Origin: Actinoallomurus soli
GTDB taxonomy: Bacteria > Actinomycetota > Actinomycetes > Streptosporangiales > Streptosporangiaceae
Reading direction: 5' to 3'
DNA length: 64,000 nucleotides
Assembly: GCF_024055715.1 (NCBI RefSeq)
Contig: NZ_JAMXMV010000001.1
Coordinates: 248,001-312,000, forward strand
Position 1 is the first letter of the stretch. Every line of letters starts with the position of its first letter. This document shows positions 26,027 through 35,920 of the stretch, in pieces. The notes beneath the pieces are model-generated. The model made no database searches, was not told the DNA's origin, and saw only the letters and a list, made by a program, of their open reading frames with translations. The translations under genes and the position numbers were made by a program.

Positions 26027-27586
26027 TCACACCTCGACGGCTTCGCGCTGTTCGACCTGGGGAATTTCGGGCTCGGCCGCCGGCCGGCCCGGCATCCACT
26101 TCAGGACGACGAGCGCTCCGAGGAAGGCCACCGCGGCGGAGACGGCGGAGGTGATGTGCATCGCGTGGACGAACGAGTCGTGCGCCGGCGGGAGGAGCGC
26201 CCGGCCCGCCGTTCCGAGCTTCTCCGCCACCCCGGTGGTGGCGCCGATGTCCGATCCGGCGACGGAGCGCAGCCCCTGGGGCAGCGCGGTCAGGTGCGGC
26301 TTCATGCCGTTCCGGTAGATCGAGGCGACCAGGGATCCCAGCAGGGCGGTGCCGAGCGCGACCGAGACCTGACGGGCGATGTTGTTGATGGCCGAGCCGG
26401 ACCCGGCCTGCTCCCGCGGCAGCACCGACATGACGGCGGTGGTGGCCGGGGTCATCACCAGGGCCATGCCCGCGCCCTGCACGAAGAACGTGATCTCCAG
26501 GGTCCAGATCGGGTTGTGGACCGCGGCGAAGTGGTAGCTGAGCAGGGCGAGCGCGACCATCGTCAGCCCGGTCGCGGCGACCGGCCGCGCGCCGTATCGG
26601 GCGACGAGCCCGGCGCTGCGCGGGGAGAAGATCATCTGGCCGGCGGCCAGCGGCAGCGTGAGCAGGCCCGCCTGGAGCGGGGTGTAGCCGCGGACGTCCT
26701 GCAGGTACAGCGAGATGAACAGGAAGACGCCGCCGAGCGCGAAGAAGACCAGCGCGATGGCGCCGACGGACGCCGACAGCCGGCCGTCGCGGAACAGCCG
26801 CACGTTGAGGGACGGGTGCGCGATGCGCGACTCGTACCAGACGAACACTGCGAGCAGCACGACTCCGGCGAGCACGGAGCCGTACACGGTCGGCGCGGTC
26901 ACGGTCGCCTTGTCGCCGCCCTCGATGATCCCGTAGGTGAGCAGGATCAGGCCGGCGATCGACAGGAGCACGCCACCGAAGTCGATCTTCGCGCGGATCG
27001 GGTTCCGGGACTCGGGAACGAGGAGCGCGATGCCGATCACGCCGGCGGCGACGACCGGGACGTTGATGAGGAAGACCGAGCCCCACCAGAAGTGGTCGAG
27101 GAGCAGACCGCCGGTGATGGGGCCGATGGCGACGCCGATGCCGACGGCGCCGGCCCACAGGCCGATGGCGCGGGCGCGCTCCTGCGGCTCGAAGACGTTC
27201 GTGATGATCGACAGGGTCTGCGGCATGACCGCCGCGCCGCCGAAGCCCATCGCCGCGCGGGCGAGGATCAGCTGGTCGGGGGTCTGTGCCAGCGAGGACA
27301 GCAGCGAGGCCAGGCCGAACAGCGTCATGCCGATCATCAGCATGCGCTTGCGGCCGATCCGGTCGCCGAGCACGCCGAACGTGAACAGCAGGCCGGCGAA
27401 CACGAGCGTGTAGGAGTTGATGGCCCACTCGAGCTGGCCCTGGGTGGCGCCGAGGCCGTCGCGCGGGTCCGCGATCGTCTTCAGGGCGACGTTGAGGATC
27501 GTGTTGTCGAGCACGATGACGAGCAGGCTGACGATGAGGACGCCGAGGATGCTCCAGCGTCTCCTCTGAATGGTCTGGGGATCCAT
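26027..27586 (-). CDS. MFS drug exporter, DHA2 (EmrB/QacA) family
   Basis: 519 residues with about 14 hydrophobic helices. Motif A-like [10 protein letters not shown] lies after helix 2, and the family's [14 protein letters not shown] and [12 protein letters not shown] segments are present. It exports amphipathic drugs by proton antiport across the inner membrane. It begins immediately after the divergent promoter region with panB. The TetR gene 14 bp downstream is the likely local repressor. Confidence 0.9.
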   Translation of the reverse strand: MDPQTIQRRRWSILGVLIVSLLVIVLDNTILNVALKTIADPRDGLGATQGQLEWAINSYTLVFAGLLFTFGVLGDRIGRKRMLMIGMTLFGLASLLSSLAQTPDQLILARAAMGFGGAAVMPQTLSIITNVFEPQERARAIGLWAGAVGIGVAIGPITGGLLLDHFWWGSVFLINVPVVAAGVIGIALLVPESRNPIRAKIDFGGVLLSIAGLILLTYGIIEGGDKATVTAPTVYGSVLAGVVLLAVFVWYESRIAHPSLNVRLFRDGRLSASVGAIALVFFALGGVFLFISLYLQDVRGYTPLQAGLLTLPLAAGQMIFSPRSAGLVARYGARPVAATGLTMVALALLSYHFAAVHNPIWTLEITFFVQGAGMALVMTPATTAVMSVLPREQAGSGSAINNIARQVSVALGTALLGSLVASIYRNGMKPHLTALPQGLRSVAGSDIGATTGVAEKLGTAGRALLPPAHDSFVHAMHITSAVSAAVAFLGALVVLKWMPGRPAAEPEIPQVEQREAVEV

Positions 27587-27658
27587 GAGGCCCTTCGAAG
27601 AGGAATAGATACGAGTCCGTGTCGTTTCTTAACGAAGCACAGCCTAGGACGGATTATT

Positions 27659-27683
27659 CCGATACGCAACCGTACCGTTTCGG
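27659..27683. promoter_or_regulatory. imperfect palindrome in the MFS/panB divergent intergenic, candidate TetR site
   Basis: A 25-bp segment (CCGATACGC ... GTTTCGG) reads with 18 of 25 positions symmetric about its centre. It lies 73 bp upstream of the MFS start, in the AT-richer part of the 198-bp gap between the MFS (minus) and panB (plus) genes. Binding by the adjacent TetR is inferred. Confidence 0.35.
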
Positions 27684-27784
27684 AACTCGCCGGGAAGGTC
27701 AGGGCTGTACGACTTGTTGACCTCGTGGGATCATCGATCTCGTCCGGGGACGCCACCGTGGCGCCTCGAGGCAGGAGGTTTCCC

Positions 27785-28627
27785 ATGTCTGTTTCGACCA
27801 GTCGGCCGACCACCCTGTACGGCGGCCAGACCGCACGCCGCGTGACCGTACGCGACATCGCGGCGGCCAAGGAGCGCGGCGAGAAGTGGCCCATGCTCAC
27901 CGCGTACGACGCGCTCACCGCGCGGGTCTTCGACGACGCCGGGATCCCGGTGCTGCTCGTCGGCGACTCCGCCGGGATGGTGGTCTTCGGCCACGAGTCC
28001 ACGATCCCCGTCACCGTCGACGACCTCATCCCGCTGACCGCGGCGGTCGTGCGCGGCACCTCCCGCGCCATGGTCGTCGCCGACCTGCCGTTCGGCGCGT
28101 ACCAGGCCGGCGTGGCCGAGGCCCTGCACACCGGCGCGCGGTTCCTCAAGGAGGCCGGTGCGCACGCGGTCAAGCTCGAGGGCGGCCGGCGGGTGCTCCC
28201 GCAGGTGGAGGCGCTGGTCGCGGCGGGCATCCCCGTCATGGCGCACCTCGGCCTCACGCCGCAGTCCGTGAACGCCTTCGGTGGCTACCGCGTCCAGGGA
28301 CGCGGTGAGGACGGCGAGCGCCTCATGGCCGACGCCAAGGACCTCGAGGCGGCCGGAGCCTTCTCCGTCGTGCTCGAATGCGTGCCCACCGAACTCGCCG
28401 ACCGCGTCACCGCCGCGCTGTCCATCCCGACGATCGGCATCGGCGCGGGCCCCGGCACCGACGCGCAGGTGCTCGTGTGGCAGGACATGGCCGGCCTCAC
28501 CCCGCACACCGCCAAGTTCGTCAAGAAGTACGCCGACGTGGCCGGCGTGCTGCGCGGCGCCGTCGAGGAGTTCGCCGCGGAGGTCGTCTCGGGCGTCTTC
28601 CCCGGCCCCGAACACGGCTACCGCTGA
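27785..28627 (+). CDS. panB: 3-methyl-2-oxobutanoate hydroxymethyltransferase
   Basis: 280 residues. It makes ketopantoate, the first committed step of pantothenate/coenzyme A synthesis, from 2-oxoisovalerate and methylene-tetrahydrofolate. Metal and substrate motifs are present: [11 protein letters not shown] (Asp), [13 protein letters not shown] and [14 protein letters not shown]. The ATG has a strong AGGAGG at 27773-27778. The N-terminal 25 residues are variable as in other actinobacteria. No panC/panD follows; downstream is a long gap. Confidence 0.95.
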   Translation: MSVSTSRPTTLYGGQTARRVTVRDIAAAKERGEKWPMLTAYDALTARVFDDAGIPVLLVGDSAGMVVFGHESTIPVTVDDLIPLTAAVVRGTSRAMVVADLPFGAYQAGVAEALHTGARFLKEAGAHAVKLEGGRRVLPQVEALVAAGIPVMAHLGLTPQSVNAFGGYRVQGRGEDGERLMADAKDLEAAGAFSVVLECVPTELADRVTAALSIPTIGIGAGPGTDAQVLVWQDMAGLTPHTAKFVKKYADVAGVLRGAVEEFAAEVVSGVFPGPEHGYR

Positions 28628-29306
28628 CCCGCACCGGCCCACCACGCCGCCCGCCCCGCCCACCGGGCCGGGCGGCGCGGACCCGGGCCGTGTGGAGCCG
28701 TGCGGCGTGGGGTCGGACCGCGTGAGGTCGGCCGGCGAGGATCCAACCGGGCCCCACACGCCGCTGAGCCATTCAGCCGATCGCCCAGCCGCTGTGCCGC
28801 CGCTGTGCCGTCAGCCCAGCCGCTGTACTGCTGCCCGGCCTGCTGTGCCGCCGGTTCGGCCACGGTGCCGCTGTTCTGCCCGCTGTGCCGCTGTTCGTGA
28901 CCTCAGATAAGTGGCGAGTCGGTCATTCATCGTCACTGCTGACGGCAAAGAGACCGCAGCGACGGCTAGGAGGCGACAGCGGCGGCGCTGTGACGACGGC
29001 GACGGCGCGGGTGTCGCGGGGCCGGATGCGGCGGGGCGGACGGGAGCTTCGGGTCGCCCGCCGCGGGCGCGCTGTCTCTCCCGCCCAGGAAAGACATCTA
29101 TCCCTCTCCACTCAGGAATAGGTTCCTGTCTCTCCCATGGGGAGGGGGCTTGAGCGGCGAGGCGGGCGACCCGATGCCGCCGAGCGGCCCCCCGGATCGC
29201 CGAGCGGCCCCCGATCGCCGAGGGGCGTACCGTCCTCGGCGACTTGGCGCTCGGTGATCCGGCGACCTGGGGGCTCTGTGGCACGGTGGTTGCTCGGTAG
29301 CGGTGG
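28628..29306. other. 679-bp intergenic region without a supported gene
   Basis: It begins with a GC-rich inverted repeat (stem 28645-28653 / 28669-28677), a possible panB terminator. At about 28785-28905 the sequence is built of imperfect copies of a CCGCTGTGCC-like unit, and at about 29170-29230 a CCGAGCGGCCCC-type unit recurs. Open frames here are short, Arg-rich and lack ribosome sites. The end holds the terminus of nadE. I see no RNA gene. Confidence 0.5.
28645..28677 (+). terminator. panB terminator candidate
   Basis: Nine-base perfect stem (CGCCGCCCG / CGGGCGGCG) with a 15-base loop, 18 bp after the panB stop. There is no T-tract, as is usual in this GC range. Confidence 0.4.
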
Positions 29307-31151
29307 TCAGGTGTTCCTGGCGGTTTGCTGGGTGGCCACGTGGGCCGGGTCGCTGGTGTGGGGGGCGACGATCTCGCGCCACTTGTTGGTGATGGGGAGA
29401 CGGCGGTCGCGGCCGAAGTTCTTCGGGGTGATCTTCGGGCCCGGCGGGTACTGGCGGCGCTTGTACTCGGCCGCGTCGACCAGCCGGATCACCCGCTCGA
29501 CCAGCTCCGGGTCGTGGCCCGCGGCGATGAGGCCGTCGCGGCCCATGTCCTTCTCGACGTAGTCGTCCAGGAGCGCGTCGAGGATGTCGTACGGCGGGAG
29601 CGAGTCGGTGTCGAGCTGGCCGGGGCGCAGCTCGGCGGACGGCGGCTTGTCGATGATGTTCTGCGGGATCGGCGGGGTCTCGGACGGGCGCGTGAACGGG
29701 TGGGCTCCGTCGGTTCGCTCGTTGCGCCACGTGCAGAGGGCGAAGACCGTGACCTTCGGCACGTCCTTGATCGGCCCGTAGCCGCCGGCCGAGTCGCCGT
29801 ACAGCGTGGAGTAGCCGGTGGCCAGCTCGCTCTTGTTGCCGGTGGTCAGGACCAGGTGGCCGTGCTCGTTGGACAGGCCCATGAGGATGTTGCCGCGGAC
29901 CCGCGCCTGGAGGTTCTCGGCGGCCAGGCCGTGCAGCTCCAGCTCCACCTCGTACGCGTCGACCATGCCGCGGATCGGCACCGTACGGGAGTGGATGCCC
30001 TGCCTCTTGACCAGGTCCTCCGCGTCGGTGATCGAGTGGTCGCTGGAGTAGCGGCTCGGCATGAGGACGGCGTGCACGTTGTCCGGGCCGATCGCGTCGG
30101 CGGCGATCGTGGCCACGAGCGCGGAGTCGATGCCGCCGGACAGGCCGAGGATGACCGAGCGGAAGCCGTTCTTGCGGACGTAGTCGCGCACGCCGAGCAC
30201 GAGTGCGCCGTACACCTCGCCGAGATCGCCCAGCGGCTCGGCGCAGGGCGGCTCATCCGGGGTGTAGGCCGGCACCGGGTCCGAGGACAGCAGCACGCGC
30301 TCGATGGTGATGGTGGTGCCGTCGCGCCCGTCCGCGGGCGTCTCGCCCGGCGTGAACTCCGCCGGGGCGGCGGGCAGGTCCAGGTCGGCGACGAGCAGGT
30401 CCTCGGTGAACTGCGGGCCGCGGGCGACCAGCCGGCCCTCGCCGTCCACGATGACGGAGTCGCCGTCGAAGATGAGCTCGTCCTGGCCCCCGACCAGGTT
30501 GACGTAGGCGAGCGCGCACCCGGCCTCGCGGGCACGCCGGGCGCACAGCTCCAGGCGCACGTCGTCCTTGTTGCGCTCGTACGGCGAGGCGTTCGGGGTG
30601 ACGAGCAGCTGGGCGCCGGCGTCGCGGGCCACCGCCACCGGTCCGCCCTCCTGCCACAGGTCCTCGCAGATCGCCACGGCGACGTCGACGCCGTGGAGCC
30701 GGAAGACGGGCAGCCGGTCGCCGCGGACGAAGTAGCGGTACTCGTCGAAGACGCCGTAGTTCGGCAGGTGGTGCTTCGCGGTGCGCACGACGACCCGGCC
30801 CTGGTAGAGCACCGCCGCCGCGTCCAGGGGCGCGCCGGCGGGCTGGCCGACGCGGTCCACGACGTCGCCGCGCCGGTCGAGGTAGCCGAGCACGACGGCC
30901 AGCTCGCCGAGACCCTCGCCGGCGAGCCGCCGGGCGGTCGCCTCCAGGGTGGCGATCGACGCGTCCACGAACGACTTGCGCAGCGCGAGGTCCTCCACCG
31001 GGTATCCGGTGAGGAACATCTCGGGGAAGACGACGAGGTGCGCGCCGCGGTCGGCGGCGCGCCGGGTCCATTCGACGGTCAGGTCGGCGTTGCCGGTGAG
31101 GTCGCCGACGGTCCCGTTCACCTGAGCGAGTGCGATACGAAGCTGTGCCAC
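29307..31151 (-). CDS. nadE: glutamine-dependent NAD+ synthetase
   Basis: 614 residues from the GTG at 31151, giving the expected N-terminus AQLRIALAQVNGTVGD. The N-terminal nitrilase-type glutaminase has its Glu (VFPEMFLTGYP), Lys (KHHLPNYGVFDE) and Cys (AICEDLWQ). The C-terminal synthetase carries the PP-loop GLSGGIDSAL. It converts deamido-NAD+ plus glutamine and ATP to NAD+. A GGAGG lies one base before the GTG, so translation might use a nearby alternative; the reading frame continues further upstream but with no family resemblance. A location close to glnA2 and glnE matches my memory of Streptomyces gene order. Confidence 0.93.
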   Translation of the reverse strand: MAQLRIALAQVNGTVGDLTGNADLTVEWTRRAADRGAHLVVFPEMFLTGYPVEDLALRKSFVDASIATLEATARRLAGEGLGELAVVLGYLDRRGDVVDRVGQPAGAPLDAAAVLYQGRVVVRTAKHHLPNYGVFDEYRYFVRGDRLPVFRLHGVDVAVAICEDLWQEGGPVAVARDAGAQLLVTPNASPYERNKDDVRLELCARRAREAGCALAYVNLVGGQDELIFDGDSVIVDGEGRLVARGPQFTEDLLVADLDLPAAPAEFTPGETPADGRDGTTITIERVLLSSDPVPAYTPDEPPCAEPLGDLGEVYGALVLGVRDYVRKNGFRSVILGLSGGIDSALVATIAADAIGPDNVHAVLMPSRYSSDHSITDAEDLVKRQGIHSRTVPIRGMVDAYEVELELHGLAAENLQARVRGNILMGLSNEHGHLVLTTGNKSELATGYSTLYGDSAGGYGPIKDVPKVTVFALCTWRNERTDGAHPFTRPSETPPIPQNIIDKPPSAELRPGQLDTDSLPPYDILDALLDDYVEKDMGRDGLIAAGHDPELVERVIRLVDAAEYKRRQYPPGPKITPKNFGRDRRLPITNKWREIVAPHTSDPAHVATQQTARNT

Positions 31152-31575
31152 GCCTCCGAGACTAGACGGGACGTACGGGGCGGTGTTCCCAGGGACCGGA
31201 GGGCCGGGTGCCGGCCCGCCGGGAACGAAACGCTCATTGGCGATAGCGGACGGGCGGTTGCCCGGGGCGGCCAGCCGCCGGGGGGAGTGCGGTGACGTAC
31301 TCGGCGGCGGGGCCGCCGGGGTGGCCGGCCCCAGACCCGCTCGCCCGGGTGCAGCCCGCTCCCGGCGTCCCGGCGCCTGGTGGCCCACCTCCCGCAGTCC
31401 TTCCACGCCGGTCACTCGGCACCGCTGCCCCCACCCCCGCCGCTCGGGCTGCGGCACCTCCACCGGGCCGACCGCCCACTGAGACCTTCGGGCAGCGGCA
31501 GCCGCGTGGCCGGCATCCACCTCGGATGCGGGCCGGAGACGCGCTGCCAGGCGCGGTCGTTCCCGATGGGCCGTG
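31152..31575. other. 424-bp upstream region of nadE
   Basis: This separates the nadE start from the stop of the next minus-strand gene. It is very GC-rich, with weak Pro/Arg-rich open frames on both strands and no ribosome sites. The nadE promoter presumably lies here, but I cannot place -35/-10 boxes. Confidence 0.4.
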
Positions 31576-32823
31576 TCACGTCCGCTGGTCGCGTGGCGGC
31601 GACGCCAGCATGCGCACCTCGGGGAACAGCAGGGGGATGAGGACGACGAGGATCTGCAGCGTTCCAGCGGTCCAGAGCGTCGTCCGCAGGCCGAAGCAGC
31701 CCGCCACGGGCGCCACCAGCGCCAGGCCCAGGGGCTGGCAGGCGAGCGCCCCCGCCCACTCGTAGGCGCACACGCGGGACAGGGCCGTGGCCGGGATGTG
31801 GTGCTGCAGGGCCGTCTCCCACAGCGTGTTGAAGACCATCAGGACGAGCCCGCCGCAGAACGCCGCGATCGCGATGCCGGCCACCGTGAGCCCGGCGGCC
31901 AGGGCGAGGGTCGGGCAGGCGAACATCACCATGATCGCCACTCCCGAGCGCAGCGGGTACCGCGGCCGTACGCACAGCGCGATCGCGCCGCCGCCGAGGC
32001 AGCCGGCGCCGAACGTCGCGGAGATGAGCGCCCACGCGCCCGCGCCGCCGAACGACCGGGCGCTCACCGTGGGGCCGAGCACCGAGAAGGCCCCGTACAG
32101 CAGGTTCACCAGGGAGGCCGCCACGATGACGCTCCACACCCACCGCCGTGAGCGGAACTCCCGCCAGCCGTCGGCGAGTTCGCGGGCGAACCTCTGCGGC
32201 CGGTCGCCCCCCGCCCGCCGCAGCCGCAGCCGGGACAGGCACGCGGCGCTGATCGCGAACGTCGCCGAGTCCGCGGCGAGCGCCCAGCCCGGACCGGCGC
32301 CGACGACCAGGGCACCGGCCAGCGCGGGTCCGGTGAGGAGCGACGTGGACAGCGCCAGGACCCGCAGGGCGTTGGCGGGCTGCCGCTGCTCGGGTCGCGT
32401 CGTCGCCTGCACGACCCCGGCGACGGCGGGCCCGGAGACCGCGGCGGCGATCCCGTGCACCGCCTGGAGGACCACGAGATGCCAGATCTGGGCGGTGCCG
32501 CTGATCAGGAGGGCCGCCGCGACGCCCTGGATCACGGCGCGGACGAGGTCGGAGCCGAGCATGAGCGAGTGGCGCGGCAGGCGGTCGGCGATGACGCCGC
32601 CGATCAGCGTGAACAGCACCTCTGCCGCGGAGCCGGCGGCGAGCACGACCCCGAGGTCGAGGGCGCGCCCGGTCAGGCCGAGGACGGCGAAGGCGAGGGC
32701 GGGCGCGACCATCCCGTCGCCGAGCATGGAGGTGCACTGGCCGAGGAAGAACCAGCGGAAGTCACGCTCCCGGAGCACGGACAGCCCGCGCACCAGGCCA
32801 CAGGACCTCGGACCCTGCACCAT
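31576..32823 (-). CDS. MFS transporter, DHA3/macrolide-efflux-like
   Basis: 415 residues, about 12 membrane helices. It starts with a charged loop (RERDFRWFFLGQCTSMLGDGM), the usual entrance of the DHA3 efflux family, with ADRLPRHSLML as the cytoplasmic loop motif between helices 2 and 3. The substrate is unknown (macrolide-type drugs for the best-studied relatives). The gene runs from a start near 32823. Three Met/Val codons lie within the first 15 residues, so the exact start is uncertain. No regulator is adjacent. Confidence 0.82.
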   Translation of the reverse strand: MVQGPRSCGLVRGLSVLRERDFRWFFLGQCTSMLGDGMVAPALAFAVLGLTGRALDLGVVLAAGSAAEVLFTLIGGVIADRLPRHSLMLGSDLVRAVIQGVAAALLISGTAQIWHLVVLQAVHGIAAAVSGPAVAGVVQATTRPEQRQPANALRVLALSTSLLTGPALAGALVVGAGPGWALAADSATFAISAACLSRLRLRRAGGDRPQRFARELADGWREFRSRRWVWSVIVAASLVNLLYGAFSVLGPTVSARSFGGAGAWALISATFGAGCLGGGAIALCVRPRYPLRSGVAIMVMFACPTLALAAGLTVAGIAIAAFCGGLVLMVFNTLWETALQHHIPATALSRVCAYEWAGALACQPLGLALVAPVAGCFGLRTTLWTAGTLQILVVLIPLLFPEVRMLASPPRDQRT

Positions 32824-32923
32824 TCAGCTCGTACGCCGCCTCGAAGGGGGTTAACCACCTGAAGTTAGACATTTCACAACATTCGGTCAATCCCCTTCGG
32901 TGCTCGCGCCGACGGAAGCAGGT

Positions 32924-32938
32924 GTTCATGAATTGAAC
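32924..32938. promoter_or_regulatory. inverted repeat upstream of the GH16 gene
   Basis: GTTCA / TGAAC arms (5 bp) around a 5-bp spacer, 130 bp before the GH16 start, inside a 244-bp AT-richer divergent region. It could be an operator for carbohydrate-responsive control. Short arms make a chance occurrence possible. Confidence 0.25.
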
Positions 32939-33067
32939 GCATAGCACACCGCCGTGGCGGTTATGTGTTCATGCCTTGACCGAATCGCCTCCGCGAGGGA
33001 CAGTGAGGCCGCAGCCTCCCGACTGCGCGCTCATGGCTCCGCCCCCGCTCTCGGAAGAGAGGTCCCT

Positions 33068-34462
33068 ATGAGTGCGACCCCCGCCAGGCGAGGCAGGCTT
33101 CGCCTGCGAGCGACCCTCGCCCTGCTGTCCTCCCTCGTCGTCGCGGGCGCCGCGGCGACCATCACCCCCGGCGCGGCCCGCGCCTCCGTGCCCGGTCCTC
33201 CCTCCGGCTGGACGACCGTGTTCAGCGACGACTTCAACGGCGCCGCGGGCTCCGGCGTCGACACCGCGAACTGGCAGTACACGACCGGGACGAGCTACCC
33301 CGGCGGCCCCGCCAACTTCGGCACCGGGGAGGTCGAGACGATGACCTCCTCGACCTCGAACGTCTCCCTCGACGGCGCGGGGAACCTGCGCATCACCCCG
33401 CAGCGCGACGGCGCGGGGAACTGGACGTCCGGCCGGATCGAGACCCGGCGCTCGGACTTCCAGCCGCCCGCCGGGGGGAAGCTCCGGGTCGAGGCGCGGA
33501 TCCAGATGCCGGACGTCACCGGCGCGGCGGCCAACGGCTACTGGCCCGCGTTCTGGATGCTCGGCGCCCCCTATCGCGGCAACTGGTGGAACTGGCCGGG
33601 CATCGGCGAGCTCGACATCATGGAGAACGTTCAAGGCATCAACAACGAGTGGGCCACGATGCACTGCGGCACCAGCCCCGACGGCCCGTGTCACGAGACG
33701 AACGGCATCAGCGGCCAGCGCGCCTGCTCTCCGACGACCTGTCAGGCCGCGTTCCACACTTACGCCCTCGAATGGGACCGGAGCACCAGCCCGGAACAAA
33801 TGCGGTTCTACCTCGACGGAGTCAACTTCCACACCGTGCGCGCCGACCAAATGGACGCCACCACCTGGGCCAACGCGACGAATCACGGTTACTTCGTCAT
33901 CCTGAACCTCGCGATGGGCGGCGGGTTCCCGGCGGCGTACGGCGGCGGCCCGGACTCCGGCACCGTCCCCGGCCACTCCATGCTCGTCGACTACGTGGCG
34001 GTCTGGCAGACCGGCGGCGGGAGCACGCCCCCGCCGCCCCCACCGGGGAGCCGTGACGCCTACACGCCGGTCCAGGCCGAGTCCTACGACCAGCAGTCCG
34101 GCCTGGCCACGGAGACGACGACCGACAGCGGCGGCGGCCAGGACGTCGGGTGGGTCGCGAACGGCGACTGGGCGCTGTACAAGGGCGTCGACTTCGGCTC
34201 CACGCCGGCGACGCAGTTCTACGCGCGGGTCGCGAGCGGCGCCGCCGACGGCGTGAGCGGGCTGGTCGAGGTGCGCCTCGACAGCCGGTCCAACGCGCCG
34301 ATCGGAAGCTTCGCCGTCGGGAACACCGGCGGCTGGCAGAACTGGCGCACGGTCCCGGCCAACATCGCCGGGGTCACCGGCACGCACGACGTGTACCTGA
34401 CCTTCACCAGCGGCCAGCCCGCCGACTTCGTCAACGTCAACTGGTTCGACTTCGGTCACTGA
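33068..34462 (+). CDS. secreted GH16 beta-glucanase with C-terminal CBM6
   Basis: 464 residues from the ATG at 33068, with GAGAGG upstream. A twin-basic start (ARRGRLRLRATLA) and hydrophobic run ending near ARAS is a signal peptide, possibly Tat-like. The GH16 catalytic motif GELDIMENV gives nucleophile and acid/base Glu (ExDxxE). The region FHTYALEWDRS and the Trp-rich strands fit laminarinase-type enzymes. After a Gly/Ser/Pro linker, the last 130 residues are a CBM6 (YTPVQAESYD, GWVANGDWALYKGVDFG, DFVNVNWFDFGH). It likely cuts beta-1,3- or mixed glucans outside the cell. Confidence 0.92.
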   Translation: MSATPARRGRLRLRATLALLSSLVVAGAAATITPGAARASVPGPPSGWTTVFSDDFNGAAGSGVDTANWQYTTGTSYPGGPANFGTGEVETMTSSTSNVSLDGAGNLRITPQRDGAGNWTSGRIETRRSDFQPPAGGKLRVEARIQMPDVTGAAANGYWPAFWMLGAPYRGNWWNWPGIGELDIMENVQGINNEWATMHCGTSPDGPCHETNGISGQRACSPTTCQAAFHTYALEWDRSTSPEQMRFYLDGVNFHTVRADQMDATTWANATNHGYFVILNLAMGGGFPAAYGGGPDSGTVPGHSMLVDYVAVWQTGGGSTPPPPPPGSRDAYTPVQAESYDQQSGLATETTTDSGGGQDVGWVANGDWALYKGVDFGSTPATQFYARVASGAADGVSGLVEVRLDSRSNAPIGSFAVGNTGGWQNWRTVPANIAGVTGTHDVYLTFTSGQPADFVNVNWFDFGH

Positions 34463-34569
34463 GACGTGCGGGCGCGGGGCGTCCACCGGTTTCCCGCCCC
34501 GCCCGCCTCGCGCCCGCACCCTATTCCGGCCCAGTTCCTTCCACGGCACCAGCGCCGGTCGCCCCTTCG

Positions 34570-34618
34570 ACGGCTCCGAAGCCTGTCGTCCCCCCACGGC
34601 TCCGAAGCCCGTCGTCCC
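34570..34618 (+). repeat. imperfect 23-bp tandem repeat after the GH16 gene
   Basis: Two copies of a 23-bp unit (34570-34592 and 34596-34618, one mismatch) with a third degenerate copy running into the 3' end of the MFS gene. Translated in one frame the units read T-A-P-K-P-V-V-P-P, a Pro-rich linker pattern, but a missing base between copies breaks that frame. Confidence 0.6.
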
Positions 34619-34620
34619 TC

Positions 34621-35850
34621 CTACGCCGCCAGAACCCGTCGTCGCCGGACCGCCGGGCCGAGCGCGAGTGCGCCGCAGGCGGCGACCCCGCACAGGACGG
34701 CGCAGGCGAGCCACGGCGACCAGGGGGCCAGGCCGAGCAGCCCGCCGCCGAGCGGCGGGCCGAGCAGGGACGCGGCCGCGAACGCCGTGCCGTACAGGCC
34801 GCTGTAGCGCCCCCGCAGGTGCGCGGGCGCGAGGTCCGCGATGATCGCGGTGGACACCGCCGCGAAGAGGACCTCGCCCAGCGTCCACACCAGGACCGTC
34901 GCCGCGAAGGCCCAGCCCGACGACGCGAACGCGGTCAGCCCGAACCCGGCCCCGACCACGGCCGTCCCCGCAGCCAGGACCCGGCTGTGGTCGCGGCGGC
35001 CGAGCCAGGCGCCGATCAGCGGCTGGACGACGACGATCCCGATGCCGTTGAGGGCCATCGCGAAGCCGTACGCCGACGGGGGGAGCCCCGCGTGCCGCAT
35101 CGCCAGCGGGAGCGTCGAGTAGGACTGCATGTAGACGATGCCGTAGCAGAGGACGACCAGCACCGAGGCGACGGCGACGCGGTCCCGGAGAACGTCCACG
35201 AGCCCGCCGGGTTCGCGCTCCGCACGCCGTCCGCGGGTCTCGGGCACCGCCCGCCAGACGAGGACGCCGCACATCACGGACGTGGCCGCGTCGATCCAGA
35301 ACAGCCAGGAGAAGCCGGCGCGCGACAGCGTCCCGCCGAGCACCATCGCGACCGCGAAGCCCAGGTTGATCGCCCAGAACAGCAGGCCGAACGCGCGGGT
35401 CCGCTCGGCGGGCCCGACCAGGTCGGCCAGCAGCGCCTGCGAGGCCGGGCGGAACGCGTCGATCGTCAGGCCGAGCACGAACACCAGCACGATCAGGACC
35501 GGGGTCGCGGTGGTGTACCCGAGCGCGAGCATCGCGGCGGCGGTGGCCAGCATCCCGCCGGTCAGCGTGGCCCGCCGCCCGACCCGGTCGGCGAGCACTC
35601 CGCCGACGACCTGGGAGATGATCGAGCCGAGACCGAACAGCGCGAGCACGAGCCCGGTCGCGCCGGCCGACAGGCCGCGCACCCCCGTGAGATAGAAGGC
35701 GAGGAACGGCTCGACCATCGTGCCGAGCCGGTTGACGAAGCTGCCGGTCCAGAGTGCCCAGAATCCCCGCGGCAGGCCCCCGACCCGCGTGTGCAGGAAC
35801 GCGGGGAGCCGGGTGGGCGGCGGAGCGGGCATCTCGTCGACGGAGGTCAT
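34621..35850 (-). CDS. MFS transporter (sugar/drug efflux-like)
   Basis: 409 residues, about 12 hydrophobic helices. Motif A-like LADRVGRRATL follows helix 2 and a second copy-like GAWLGRRDHSR follows helix 8. It is most like small-molecule exporters of the MFS. The gene is divergent from a winged-helix regulator, and a perfect palindrome lies between them, so it is probably regulated by that protein. The start at 35850 overlaps no other gene. The substrate is unknown. Confidence 0.82.
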   Translation of the reverse strand: MTSVDEMPAPPPTRLPAFLHTRVGGLPRGFWALWTGSFVNRLGTMVEPFLAFYLTGVRGLSAGATGLVLALFGLGSIISQVVGGVLADRVGRRATLTGGMLATAAAMLALGYTTATPVLIVLVFVLGLTIDAFRPASQALLADLVGPAERTRAFGLLFWAINLGFAVAMVLGGTLSRAGFSWLFWIDAATSVMCGVLVWRAVPETRGRRAEREPGGLVDVLRDRVAVASVLVVLCYGIVYMQSYSTLPLAMRHAGLPPSAYGFAMALNGIGIVVVQPLIGAWLGRRDHSRVLAAGTAVVGAGFGLTAFASSGWAFAATVLVWTLGEVLFAAVSTAIIADLAPAHLRGRYSGLYGTAFAAASLLGPPLGGGLLGLAPWSPWLACAVLCGVAACGALALGPAVRRRRVLAA

Positions 35851-35887
35851 GGACGCATGGTCGACAACACCGGCGCCCGGCTGGAAC

Positions 35888-35909
35888 TCTTTTAGCGGTG
35901 CCTAAAAGA
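35888..35909. promoter_or_regulatory. 8-bp-arm palindrome, candidate ArsR-type operator
   Basis: TCTTTTAG / CTAAAAGA with a 6-base spacer, a perfect 8-bp inverted repeat between the MFS start (35850) and the regulator start (35921). Its position directly at the regulator start fits autoregulation and repression of the MFS gene. It is also AT-rich in a GC-rich genome, which makes chance unlikely. Confidence 0.6.
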
Positions 35910-35920
35910 TCGAAGCCTGA

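Noticed and set aside
28911-29153. Short plus-strand ORF in the panB-nadE gap
   Set aside because: No ribosome site, Arg-rich, and no recognisable domain.
29325-31295. A 656-codon plus-strand frame opposite nadE
   Set aside because: Shadow of the nadE gene on the complementary strand, low in complexity.
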